64,000 nt of DNA, taken from Haematobia irritans (lineage: Eukaryota > Arthropoda > Insecta > Diptera > Muscidae). The position numbers were made by a program, and so were the translations under genes. This document shows, one piece after another, positions 30,165-41,470 of the stretch. The number at the start of each line of letters is the position of its first letter. The first letter of the stretch is position 1. The stretch covers positions 80,632,003 through 80,696,002 of the forward strand of contig NC_134398.1 of NCBI RefSeq assembly GCF_050003625.1, given 5' to 3'. The notes beneath the pieces were generated by a model. It saw nothing but the letters and a program-made list of their open reading frames with translations, searched no databases and was not told where the DNA came from.

Positions 30165-31738
30165 CACCCAGAAAAAGTGCCTTCGAAACTAATGCCCTGT
30201 TCCTGTATATCGAACGAAAACCAGTTCGAAAGAAAGGCAGTCACTCGAATTCGAATGAATTTGGGTTTTTCTATTTTTGAAAGTTCGATTCGTTTGTATG
30301 AGAATACATTGATTATTAAAAATGAGTATTTTTAAATTTCTGGCCTGAGAATTCATTCAAATGTCAACAATGCTTTTACTTTTTTCGTGACACTTACTGT
30401 ATATGTTCGTTTATTACTCGACAACAAAATATGAAGTGACTTGCCTTTCGAAATAAAAGAACAAAAATCAATTTTCATTCGTTTGGAATACGAAAGAAAG
30501 CTTTCGTTCGATATATAGGAACAGGCCATAAAGGAAAAATGTTCATCAATTTAGTTTAGCCATTTTATTTCCATTAAGTTAAATTTTTGTGTGAAATAAT
30601 AAAATTTACTTGTTTCAGTAAAAAAATCCTAAACTGAAAGCAGTTAGGAATAGTTCATTAACTGGAATAAGGCATGGAATTTTACTAATACTGTTTTCTT
30701 CGCTCGGTATAAGAATTTACTACTAATTATTTTTCGAGCTTTATGACAAATTACATCAAGGAATTTGATCCATGGAACCATTGTAAAGAAAACGCCAGAT
30801 ACAAATCTATACACGCCTAGACTGTACATGTTTCAGTTCGGGCGAATGAAACAGGCGATTAACGTCAACTTTCATCACAATGAGTTCATTTTAACTTAAA
30901 GAAGGGGTCACTTTTTCTGCGTGTACATTTCTGATTCATTGCTGAATATTACCTGATAATTGAAGATTCCAAAATGAAGACGAATGAAGGGGTTGTTACT
31001 CTTCTGGTGTTTCTTTCCTTATACACCATCACGAACATTGATAGACGTATTGTTTGTTGGTTATGTTTAATAATTTTCAAAAAACGAAACATTTTCTCAA
31101 TAATCTAAAATAACAAATATTTTATATATTTTATTTGTTATTTATTATATTATTTTACTAAATTTATTACAATCTCTCCGTATATCATAACAATACGATT
31201 CCAACTAAAAAAACAACCCACGCGCAAACATATCGATTACATCGATGACAGGTAGGTAAAAGAAATATAGGAAAATTTCCTATATTCTAACAAATGTGTT
31301 TCCTCAAGTTCTGAAAGGATTGAATACTTCTTAGTACGAATGATCTAAAATATTTCGCCAAGTGTTATTCGTATGTATGATAAGCTTTCTATAATAAAGG
31401 AAGTCAGTGTTATCGTTTTATAAGAAATTTTACTAAATTTGAGGAAACTTAGTTGTAGTTCGGTTTTTGTTTATTTTTACGAATGCTTTGTTATCAGTGA
31501 ATAAAATTTTCTTTTTCAGCAGTAAATTCTTATACCTAGCGAAGAAAATAGTATGAGTAAAATTCCATGCCTTATTCTAGTTAATGAACTATTCCCAACT
31601 GCTTTCAGTTTAGGATTTTTTTACTGAAACAAGTAAATTTTATTATTTCACACAAAAATGTAATTTAGTGGAAATAAAATGGATAAACTAAATTGATAAA
31701 CATTTTTTCCTTTAGTTTCGAAGGCACTTTTTTCTGTG
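30165..31738 (+). mobile_element. Long-inverted-repeat element, family F
   Basis: The ends CACCCAGAAAAAGTGCCTTC and the complement ending AAGGCACTTTTTTCTGTG are inverted, with TGCA on each side (30161-30164, 31739-31742). The inverted arms continue for several hundred bp: TCCTAAACTGAAAGCAGTTA near 30625 has its complement near 31590. An internal copy of the related GGGTCACTTTTTCTGCGTG end at about 30900 makes it a mosaic. It is non-coding. Confidence 0.75.
30193..30528 (+). mobile_element. 336-bp MITE, family S, inside family F
   Basis: The ends TGCCCTGTTCCTGTATATCG and the complement ending AGGAACAGGCCA are inverted. TAA flanks both sides (30190-30192, 30529-30531), and removing one copy restores the family F sequence. 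TTCGAAAGAAAG-type repeats fill the interior. Confidence 0.85.
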
Positions 31739-31742
31739 TGCA

Positions 31743-32990
31743 ACATAGATTATTTTGACTAATAATTAATATCGTTTGCGTTCTATGAAATTTCCTCTTC
31801 GTTTCTTTTTACCATATTTTGGTCAAGTCGCCGGGATTCTATGATATATATGTTGGAAGGTATGCACATGGAAGGGGCGAGTTTTCACTTATTTGAATTT
31901 AATAAGAAAAATATCCTAAAAAATCGATAATAATTGCTTTTCTGTGCGTGTTGCAATTTATTCATTAATTAAAATATCTTCTTTCATATTTTCATAAATT
32001 TAAAAGTTAATATGTATTTTGAAAAATCCCAAGATATGCATTCCTTTTTTGCATTTTAAATAAAATTAGTGTTTTACTTAAATACAATAAACACTGATTT
32101 CTCTTGAAACATTAAGAAAGAGAATATATGTAACATATATAGTGGCAGGCCATAGCACAGTCCTGCAGACAGAAGTGCGGACGGTAACGGATTTTGGAAA
32201 ATACCATTAACTTGTTGGGATTGGTTTTCACTCATTATTTTGGCTAATATAGTTCATGAAATCTTTGTTGTTAAGCAAATATATTTTCTCCGTGAACTCC
32301 GTTGGAAATGGTTTTCACGTTCATAATTCGTTCATGTACACATATGCAGACATACGAATATATCGATGATGGCAACACATATTTAAATATTGGTAATTTA
32401 GTTCTGACCCAATTTCCAACAAATCGATACTCAGAAATGCACAATGGACGTATAGAAATTGTATGGTACTAGTTTTCAATCATCTATGTGAATTGCGAAC
32501 ATATCACCCCATCCATCCATACCAAGCTGTTGCCTCAATGCAGTTGTATTGAATTTAGTTCAATGGGTAGTACATGAATGATAGCTAACTTTATATAATA
32601 AATATTTACATTATGCTACACCATGACTTTTGTTAGAAGGAGTGAAATATTCTCACGTTAACAAAAAGACAAAACGATGTACCTAAAAAGTCGACAGAAA
32701 TGTTGATTTAAAAACTCTGAATCAAAGCTTACTTTTTCTAAAACTATCACAAATATAAATGAAAACAAAAATATCCCTGTTAAATCTTAATCAAATCTAC
32801 AGATGGGTATTAAGTTCCAGTTCGAGTAATCTCGAACTTAATACTAATCTTAAGGGAGAAACACTGAGACTATCAACTGAGTTAAATTATCTGCTACTAA
32901 TATAAAAATAAATATATTTTACGAAACTTTGAATTCATTCATTGACCAATCTGTCCCATTAATTCGCGTTACTAATTACACTGGTCCGCA
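31743..32990. other. AT-rich intergenic DNA with a family A relic
   Basis: No gene is seen. Bases 32720-32940 resemble a decayed family A element (ATAAATGAAAACAAA, CAACTGAGTTAAATTATCTG), with a small palindrome around GATGGGTATTAAGTTC and its complement at 32804-32855. Confidence 0.45.
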
Positions 32991-34800
32991 ATGGAACAAA
33001 AACAAATTAAGTAACTTACTTACAAAAAGTACAAAAAATCTGGCTCAGCTACTGATTACGCAAATTACTCAATCGCTCGTACAGCTTGTGGAATAGACAA
33101 TCATACAACAATTATCTATCAAAAATCAAAAGTGAATTGAAACTTAATTGAATGTTTTTACAAGAAATCTTCACTATGGTACTGTTGAGGCGGATGATAA
33201 TGTATCTATATGTAATATGTTTTCCAAGTTCTTTGGAACAACATACTCCCATAAGAAGTTCAAGCAATCTGATGTGTACCCATATAAGATAATGGAACAT
33301 TCTACACTCTCCACTCTTTTTATATCTCCTAATATTGTGCTGAGTTGTATGGAAAAGATAAAATTTTCTTTTCGTCCGAGGCCTGATGGGATCCCCAGTA
33401 ACATACTAAAGTATTGTGCTCATTCTCTATCGACTGCTCTTTCTATTCTATTTAACGGATCTTTGCGTTCTGGCCTCTTTCTCATTCTGTGGAAGGATTC
33501 ATTTATCATTCAACTATTTATAAGTGGAAACAAGTCTGATATTACTAACTACAGAGGCATTGCTAAACTGAGTGCTATTCCAAAACTAATGGAGAATATT
33601 ATATCTGATATTTCGGTTCATCAAGTCTCCTCCTTTGTATCACTCAAACAACATGGTTTCCGTAAATCTTGTTCAACCATAACAAATGTCTTGGAACTGA
33701 CTACAATGATTAATGAAGGCTTTAGGGATCGTTTATAGACTGATGTCGTTTATACTGATTTTAGTAAAGCGTTTGACAAAGTAAATCACTCACTTCTACA
33801 GTACAAATTACATCGCATGGGTTTCAGTGACTTAATGCTATCCTGGTTTGAAAGTTATCTGACAAATCGCACCCAATGTGTAGTATTTGATACCCCTATT
33901 TCGGAATCGATACATGTGCCTTCTGGTGTTGCTCAAGGTAGCCATCTTGGACCTTTATTGTTCTGTTTATTTATAAATGACCTTCCATCAGCAATTCGAT
34001 TTGGTAATACACTTATGTATGCTGACGATGTTAAAATTATGAAAATTGTCCGGAATAGTGATGACCAAGCATTACTTCAATCTGATCTAAATAACATGTA
34101 AAACTGGTGTTTTCTAAATATGATGGAAATGAACATAAGAAAATGCAATGCTTTTATAGATTGAACCACGTTGATACAAATTATTATATTATTATTAACG
34201 ACATGCGTGAAACTGTTGAATCCTTTGAGGATCTCGGAATACTGTTGGATCGGAGACTAGATTTTAGATCTCACATATATATTACCGCCAATAAATCATA
34301 TGGATCACTTGGATTTGTCAAACGCTGGAGTAAGGAGTTTGCTGATCCATTTGTAACCAGGAATTTGTACACTTCACTTGTGCGTCCAATCCTTGAATAT
34401 GGATTTGTAATATGGGACCCACAGTATCAAATTCATTGCAACCGTGTTGAATCTGTACAAAAGTAATTTCTACTGTTTTGTTTACGTCGGAACAACTGGA
34501 CTCCTCAAACCATGCCATGCCAAGGAAAGACGTTCACTTGTAAAATTGCCTACACTGAATTAATGATGTTATTAATGGTAGATTTAAAACTGAGTTTCTT
34601 CTTAACAGTATCTCATTCAATATACCGTCAAGACCTACTCGTAATTTTGAACTGCTTCGCACTCAGTACTTTCGAGCAAACTTTGAAAATCACGATCCTG
34701 TTCGCCGATTATGTGAAGAGTTTAATAAATACTATAAATATTTTTATCTTTCAGAAGATAAATATAATATAAAAAGAAATATAACACTATTATTAAATAC
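32990..34800 (+). pseudogene. Jockey/CR1-like LINE ORF2 (RT) pseudogene
   Basis: RT motifs lie in order: RPDGIPSNILK (~33380), TNYRGIAKLS (~33545), TDFSKAFDKVNH (~33742), GVAQGSHLGPLLFCLFIND (~33928) and the catalytic YADDVKI (~34018). C-terminal pieces follow (LVRPILEYGFVIWDP at ~34378, RNFELLRTQYFRANFENHDP at ~34640). In-frame stops at about 33738 and 34100, plus frameshifts near 34100 and 34470, kill it. No endonuclease is seen upstream, so it is 5'-truncated. The YADD box itself is intact. The 3' end is somewhere after 34780. It lies upstream of, and is distinct from, the LOA-like element. Confidence 0.88.
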
Positions 34801-35325
34801 CTAGGCATAAGATACCATTGTAGTATAGCTTTGTTAGTCTGTAAGGGTTAATCCATAGGTGGATAATAAAAAAATCGCACTATTTTGATAAAGTAACCCA
34901 GAAGATTTCAACGCGGAATTTTTTTTAATTAAAAAAAAAATTAATCCTATCAACCCCAAATTTGCCTGTGGGCAACTTCATGTTAGCGTTGTTTTTGTTC
35001 ATGCAACTGTAAGGTTATCGGCAGCTACATGTGTTCTCTTTACGTTGAATGAACCGCTTATTTGGTTATCAATGAGCAAATTTTTTCATTAGTAAGCACG
35101 TGTCTCAAGACAAAATATTTGCGAATTTGGAAAAAGATTTTTATACATGTGACTTCTTTCAAAATTAAACAAAAATTTTGAAAGTTTTTATTAAACCTGT
35201 TTTATCAAATCTGTACATATCAAGTCAAATTTTTGTGGACGTCAAATCTTGGCATTATTGAAAAAACAACATGTGAGTAATATTTATAGTAGTCAAGTTG
35301 CCTGTGGGTAATTATGGTAGTATAT
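34801..35325. other. AT-rich DNA, no gene
   Basis: A motif TTGCCTGTGGG occurs twice in direct orientation (34971 and 35298), bounding about 330 bp. No coding frame is supported. Confidence 0.4.
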
Positions 35326-35535
35326 TTACGTAAGCAGTATGGGCTTACAGGTAGCCAGAGGCATATCAACAGATTCTAGTTCCCCTGGAATATGTAAGGT
35401 AGTTCCTTGCCTTTCCAGCTCATACGATTCGCAGTTCCCTGATATGTTCCTGTGGCCAGGCGCCCATATTAGGTGAATATTGTACTTCTCAACCATCTCA
35501 TTGAGAGATTTGCGGCAGTCCAAGGATTATATTGC
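35326..35535 (-). pseudogene. LINE RNase H fragment, reverse
   Basis: The frame reads DCRKSLNEMVEKYNIHLIWA then PGHRNISGNCES..EL, the C-terminal half of an I-superfamily RNase H (PGH..I.GN.. motif). Its first part matches the RNase H of the LOA-like element at about 43035-43095. Together with the gag scrap at 36000-36122 it marks a reverse, internally deleted copy. Confidence 0.8.
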
Positions 35536-35548
35536 AGGTTAACTGTCT

Positions 35549-35757
35549 GAGCCCCATTTTCATGAAGCTCCGTTATTGATACGTTAGCTAACGAATTTTT
35601 AAACTGTAATATTTTGATATCTGTCATCTTGCCTATATTTTCTGTGTGCCAGTTAGGAACTTAACTATTGGAAATTTTTCAGTTAACTGGAGAGAACATA
35701 TTTCTATTTGCTGACAGGCAGTTAAAGCCTAACGGAGCCACATGAAAATGGCCGTCA
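35549..35757. mobile_element. Foldback MITE, family W
   Basis: CCCCATTTTCATGAAGCTCC at the left is mirrored by GGAGCCACATGAAAATGGCC at the right, with GTTA/TAAC inside each. Interior motifs AGCTAACGAA and AGTTAACTGG are self-complementary. Length is about 209 bp. Confidence 0.65.
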
Positions 35758-35999
35758 GTATATATTAATGCCAACAATTGTTGGAACATTACTTCTCAGC
35801 CAATTTCCCACCTCTTTTATTGCTAATATTTCCGCCTAAAAAAACACTACAGTTATTAGGTAATCTTTTCGCCATTGTAAGTTCCAGGTCTTTAGAATAT
35901 ACTCCAAAACCCACTTATCCATTCAGTTTGGAGCCATTGGTGGATAAATCTATATATAACGTTTATTCCCAATAGTAATCACAATACTGCAAGTGAGGC
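35758..35999. other. Unassigned DNA between LINE scraps
   Basis: A 65-codon plus-strand frame at 35778-35975 has no recognisable features. This is probably decayed LINE sequence. Confidence 0.3.
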
Positions 36000-36122
36000 A
36001 AATGATCTTTGATCCCTTTTGGAAGATGGCAGTTCATCCAGTGATCGTTCCTTTTTTCCAGCTTCAAGAATTACTTATTGCTTTGCTTAGCCGACAACGT
36101 GCTTGTGTCGATTGATCCTAAT
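36000..36122 (-). pseudogene. LOA-like gag scrap, reverse
   Basis: The sequence is the reverse complement of about 37060-37200 of the forward element (GACAACGTGCTTGTGTCGAT, GATCTTTGATCCCTTTTGG), with a short internal loss. Confidence 0.75.
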
Positions 36123-36134
36123 TCAAATTTATAA

Positions 36135-36645
36135 CTTCATTCGAAACTTAAAGTGTTAATTGAGTTTTAAGAAATATTCAATTAAAAATTTAATTAATAT
36201 AACGATTTTTTTAATTAAAACAAAAATCAATCATAAAAATTAATAGTATCAATTAATTTTTTCATTGGATCAATTAATTTTTTAATTGATACTAGCATTT
36301 CTGTGATTGAAGACATTTCAATTAAAAAATTAATTGGATCAGAAAAAAATTGTTTTGTATGTACTTATTATGTTGAATCAATCAAATAGTTGATAGATTT
36401 TTGTCGCGAAATTAATTGAAATTGTAATTGATTAAATTAAAACATTGATTGAATGTCAAAAACCAATCACACAATTCATTGATTCCGTGACAAAAGTCAA
36501 TTAAATTTTTAATTGAAAATCGTGTTGATTTTCAATCAAAATGGGTGATTGATATTATCATTTTCGTGATTGAAGACTTTTCAATTAAAAATGATTGAAT
36601 CCGTGATTTTCGTGATTAAAATAAAAAAAAATTGTGTGTACTAAT
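36135..36645. mobile_element. AT-rich foldback element, family G copy 1
   Basis: It is built of repeated TCAATTAAAAATTTAATTGA-type palindromes and TTTCGTGATTGAA blocks, ending near AAAAATTGTGTGTAC. Other copies are at 49621-49837 and 54555-54846. It is non-coding. Confidence 0.7.
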
Positions 36646-36813
36646 ATTGTCATTTTTGAGGACCAGTTACATTCTTATCATGACTGTAATTATATAAATA
36701 TCTTTTTTTCGAAATTAACCCTGAACTGAACGGACGTGTTTTTTAATAGCGGATTATTTCATCGTAATAAGTACTTATTACGAATTTCACGTGTGGTGGA
36801 AAATTAAGCCACC

Positions 36814-37427
36814 ATGCAGCGAAATTCAAAGTCATCCACTGGATTCCTAATTCAGGGCCCAGTGGACGAGTATCGACTGAAGTTAAAAATTTGGGCAATG
36901 ACCAGGAGTTAGGCCCAATTAGTCGACCTGTAGACGGGTCGACAGTTTGCGATAATTTGACAAGTCGAACCTTCCCCAAGGTAACGACATCAAAAGGAGG
37001 TAATCCCTCCAGAAAGAGATTTAAGGAACGCAGAAATGCCTTGTTTATCCTAAAGAAATTAGTGTCAGTCGACACAAGCACGTTGTCGACTAAGCAAAGC
37101 AATTCCATAAAATGGGCGCAAGGAATTCTTGAAGCTGGAAAGAGGGAAAGATCGCCTGATGAACGGCCATCTTCCAAAAGGGATCAAAGATCGTTTGCCT
37201 CAGTGGCAAAAAACAGCCTTGTGATGGCGATAGTTAATAGGGGAGCAGTGGACGGTATTGTTCCAAAGCACAAGTGGGGGGAAATTGAGAATGCTTGTCC
37301 TCGACACCAAGAGCCTGGTTGGTATCAAGGACGATTTAAGCTAGTCGCATTTGAAGACCAGATGTCTATAGAATGTTTTAAAGCTGCGTTGATACTAATT
37401 GGTGAAGTTTGGGAAGGAGCTGCTCTA
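36814..37427 (+). pseudogene. LOA/I-like LINE ORF1 (Gag), 5' part
   Basis: The ATG at 36814 has a strong context (GCCACCATGC). After about 25 codons the frame shifts near 36885, and the long frame then runs to 37427. It contains FKERRNALFILKKLVSVDTS, SIKWAQGILEAGKRERSPDE, SFASVAKNSLVMAIVNRG and FKAALILIGEVWEGAAL. The last is the typical end segment before a PARPRAxxWIP block, which resumes at about 38420 after the inserted element. Gag of this clade binds RNA. Confidence 0.75.
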
Positions 37428-38404
37428 CACGGTTGAAAAAGACTGTTTTTCATATGTTTGGCAATAAACATTATATGTTTGGAACACAATTTTTTAAACA
37501 CAATATTTTTGAGTGCAAGCATATAATGTTCATAAACTAGCATAACATGTTTGGGACATATATGTTAATATGTTAGAACATATTATGTTTGGGACATAAA
37601 ATGTTTGTAAACATAATATGCTTGGATGCAAACATATATTAATTTAGAAATAGCCTATAAACATATATGTGTTTAGTAGCTTGGAGCGCTATTTAACAGG
37701 GAGCGATATTGAATTAAGTTGGTGGTTGTTGCTTGTTATTACAAAATTAACACTTTATTTTTCCTTGGGCAATTGATCAGCTACTTCTTTGATCCTTACA
37801 AACTGTGTGGTCCGCTGTTCGAATCCCCGTCCGGCAAAAGGTAAAATTAAAATAAAAAAAATCATAAAATTGAATAATTTCTTCTACAATGTTTGTATTA
37901 CAGAAAAAGGTGCTAAGAACTAAAAAATCTCGTGGAAGTGAGAAAGATGTCGGGGAATATACAATTGGGCAGAAACAAAATTTTGAGCATTCAGGTCGAA
38001 AACCTACGTTGTTAGCACCTATATTACCTGTTTATTTTCATAATTCATTATGATTGTAAATATATAAATAAATAAATAAAATTTTGAGCACAATATTGTT
38101 TGGGAGAATTTTTTTTAAGAATATAATATTTTTGGGTGCAAAATGCTTCCAAACATATTATATGGTCACATAATAAGATATTGTTTTTTGGAAGACAACA
38201 TTATTGAATTTGGATGCAAAAATACAAAATGTTTGGAACTTAGACTACCCAAACATATATTGTTTAGGCCAATATGCTTTCAAACATATTATATATTGGT
38301 AGAGATCAAACATATAAATGTTTGGGCAATACCCAAAAATGTATATGCTTGAAGCAAAATATGTTTGGGAGTATATGTTACAGAAGCGATTTTTTGTGAG
38401 GGTG
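37428..38404 (+). mobile_element. 977-bp TA-flanked element, family P copy 1
   Basis: It starts CACGGTTGAAAAAGACTG and ends GATTTTTTGTGAGGGTG, flanked by TA (37426-37427, 38405-38406). The interior is a string of CAAACATATTATG/ATATGTTTGG palindromes, a tRNA T-arm-like piece (GCTGTTCGAATCCCCG at ~37815) and an AAATAAATAAATAAA tail at about 38065. It interrupts the LINE gag gene. The inverted copy is 43125-44100. Confidence 0.88.
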
Positions 38405-38640
38405 TAGAGTTAGTCGAGAAGAAAGACATACCGGCTAGACCTAGAGCACATGCGTGGATACCTGCAAATCCTTCTGACCCTGATCCAGATCTTTCAACAG
38501 CTGATTGGAAGGTTGGCCGTTTGGATGAAGTGGATGGACCAAGACGACATGCAGTGTTTATATTGAACACTCAGTCTTTACCACATCTAGTAAAGTTCAG
38601 TGTATGTTATGGCTTTCATTATATCCAAATGAAGGTATAT
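38405..38640 (+). pseudogene. LOA-like ORF1 continued
   Basis: After the family P insertion the gag frame resumes: VELVEKKDIPARPRAHAWIP, ANPSDPDPDLSTADWKVGRL, DEVDGPRRHAVFILN. It is cut again at about 38640 by DINE-like DNA. Confidence 0.75.
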
Positions 38641-38887
38641 AACAAGTAAGGAAAGTCTAAAGTCGGGCGGGGCCGACTATATTATACCCTGCACCACTTT
38701 GTAGATCTAAATTTTCGATACCATATCACATCCGTCAAATGTGTTAGGGGCTATATATAAAGGTTTGTCCCAAATACATACATTTAAATATCACTCGATC
38801 TGGACAGAATTTGATAGACTTCTACAAAATCTATAGACTCAAAATTTAAGTTGGCTAATGGAGTAGGGTGGAACACAATGTTAGTAA
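38641..38887 (+). mobile_element. DINE-like family K2, 5' partial copy
   Basis: It begins AACAAGTAAGGAAAGTCTAA and GTCGGGCGGGGCCGACTATA, and stops after about 247 bp where a complete copy begins with the same sequence. Confidence 0.8.
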
Positions 38888-40356
38888 AAACAAGTAAGGA
38901 AAGTCTAAAGTCGGGCGGGGCCGACTATATTATACCCTGCACCACTCTGTAGATCTAAATTTTCGATACCATATCACATCCGTCAAATGTGTTGGGGGGG
39001 CTATATATAAAGGTTTGTCCCAAATACATATATTTAAATATCACTCGATCTGGACAGTCGGCTAATGCACTAGGGTGGAACACAATGTTAGTAAAAAAAT
39101 ATGGGAAACATTTAAATCTGAAGCAATTTTAAGGAAACCTCGCAAAAATTTATTTATGATTTATCGCTCAATATATATGTAATAGAAGTTTAGGAAAATT
39201 AGAGTCATTTTTACAGCTTTTCGACTAAGCAGTGGCGATTTTACAAGGGAAATGTTGGTATTTTGACCATTTTTGTCGAAATCAGAAAAACATATATATG
39301 GGAGCTATATCTAAATCAGAACCGATTTCAACCAAATTTGGCACGCATAGCAACAATGCTAATTCTACTCCCTGTGCAAAATTTCAACAAAATCGGAGTT
39401 AAAAATTGGCCTCTGTGGTCATGTGAGTGTAAATCGGGCGAAAACTATATATGGGAGCTATATCTAAATCTGAACCGATTTCAACCAAATTTGGCACGCA
39501 TAGCAACAATGCTAATTCTACTCCCTGTGCAAACTTTCAACTAAATCGGAGTTAAAAATTTGCCTCTGTGGTCATATGAGTGTAAATCGGGCGAAAACTA
39601 TATATCGGAGCTATATCTAAATCTGAACCGATTTCAACCAAATTTGGCACGCATAACTGCAATGCTAATTCTACTCCCTGTGCAAAATTTCAACTAAATC
39701 GGAGGAAAAAATTGGCCTCTGTGGGCAAATGAGTGTAAATCGGGCGAAAGCTATATATGGGAGCTATATCTAAATCTGAACCGATTTCAACCAAATTTGG
39801 CACGCATAGCTATAATGCTAATTCTACTCCCTGTGCAAAATTTCAATCAAATTGGAGGAAAACTCTGGCTTCTGGGACCGTATTAGTCCATATCGGGCGA
39901 AAGATATATATGGGAGCTATATCTAAATCTGAACCGATTTCAATAAAATGTTGCACATTTTACTATACTACCAATTGTACTCCTAGTGCAAAATTTCAAC
40001 CAAATTGGGGTAATACTCAGGCTTCTAGGGTCGTATAAGTGCATATCGGGCGAAAGATATATATGGGAGCTATATCTAAATCTGAACCGATTTCTTCCAA
40101 AATCAATAGGGTTCTATTTTGACCCAAAACACATACTTGTGCCAAATTCGAAGTTGATTGGCCTTAAATTACTACCTAATCCATTGGTTACAAAAATGTG
40201 TTCACGGACAGACGGACATGGCTATATCGACTCAGGAGCCCACCCTAAGCATTTTTGTCAAAGACACCATGTGTCTATCTCATGTCCTTCTGGGTGTTGC
40301 AAACATATGCACTAACTTATAATACCCTGTTCCACAGTGTGGCGCAGGGTATAAAA
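38888..40356 (+). mobile_element. DINE-like element, family K2, with 153-bp units
   Basis: It has the same 5' end as the partial copy and a 3' end of GCGCAGGGTATAAAAAG. The marker GGGAGCTATATCTAAAT recurs at 39300, 39453, 39606 (with C for the first G), 39759, 39912 and 40065, always 153 bp apart. The tail contains ACGGACAGACGGACATGGCT. There are no genes. It splits the LOA-like LINE. Confidence 0.85.
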
Positions 40357-41470
40357 AGATCAGATAAAGGATTCAGAAATGAACAAGCCTCTGTCTGAAT
40401 CAGAAATAAGCAGAACTTCTTGCGAAGTCGAGGGAGATACCGAAGATGCAGACATGGATAGACACCGTAAGCGAGAGGAGGTTTCTACTGCCTCAAAACT
40501 CACCAAAGTTGAACGTATGGTTATTGCGAGAGTCACCGCGATCTGTGAAGAGGACATTCTTGATGACTCGATTGAAACGGCTGATGTGACGGTTGTTGAA
40601 AATCTCGATGGTCCTACGGATCCTCCAGATAAATCTTCACCATTGCAAGGCTGCTTGTGCTGCCTTAAAAGTTCTCCTGATGAAAGGGGCATAAATATAG
40701 TTCTTATTCAAGAACCATATGTTTATAGAAACAAAATATGTTAATTAAGTACTCCGAGGTTCAAAGTATTGCAGTATACTGGTAAATATGTAAATCGAGC
40801 CTGTATAATTGCTAAAAATGAACTTAACTTGTTTATGCTTCCTTCAATGTGCAATGCAGACACTGTCGTTGCCAGTTGCAAATGCAAATATTGGGAATCT
40901 TCGGTCTACATGTGACATGATAGGGAGATGCCTCTATGTGCCGTTAACACCTTAGTTGAGGAGTCATTGGAAACAAAGACAAAACTCATTATGGGATGCG
41001 ACGTATATGTGGAAGTGGGGACATTAATACAAGAGGATAGTCACTCCTAGAGTTTATTTTGCGTACTAATTTGGTAGTTTGCAATAAGGGAGATGCCCCA
41101 ACCTTTGTCACTAAAAACAGGCAAGAGGTTTTGGACGTCACCTCGCAAGAACTGAATGAAATGATATCTGAGTGGCAGGTTTTAAGTGAACATAGCTTCT
41201 CAGATCATCGCTACATCAGTTTCAAATTTGATGTTCATACCACCAAGACCATATTTCCGCCAAATGTTAGGAAAGCTAATTGGAATAGGTATAGGGAATC
41301 GTTCAATATGATGATATCGGAAATACTAGAGACAAATATGAGCATTGTGCAAGATATCGAACACGCAGTGGAACGGATTACTAAGGCCTTCAACATCTCA
41401 CTGAAAGCTGCATGCCCTAGAGGGAAGCCAAGGGGAAAAATCGACCACCATGGTGGTCTACGGACATAAG
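40357..41470 (+). pseudogene. LOA-like ORF1 end and endonuclease remnant
   Basis: The frame from 40379 (MNKPLSESEISRTSCEVEGD) runs through ERMVIARVTAICEEDILDDS, then shifts into the start of ORF2 (RGINIVLIQEPYVYRNKI). This is the first part of an APE-type endonuclease, with its Glu in QEPY. After stops, the end of the endonuclease is readable at 41059-41460: LRTNLVVCNKGDAPTFVT and SDHRYISFKFDVH, containing the usual SDH catalytic motif. Frame breaks and an internal loss between make it inactive. Confidence 0.75.

Noticed and set aside
36743..37177. 144-codon minus-strand frame
   Set aside because: It is antisense to the LINE gag gene on the plus strand, which has recognisable motifs.
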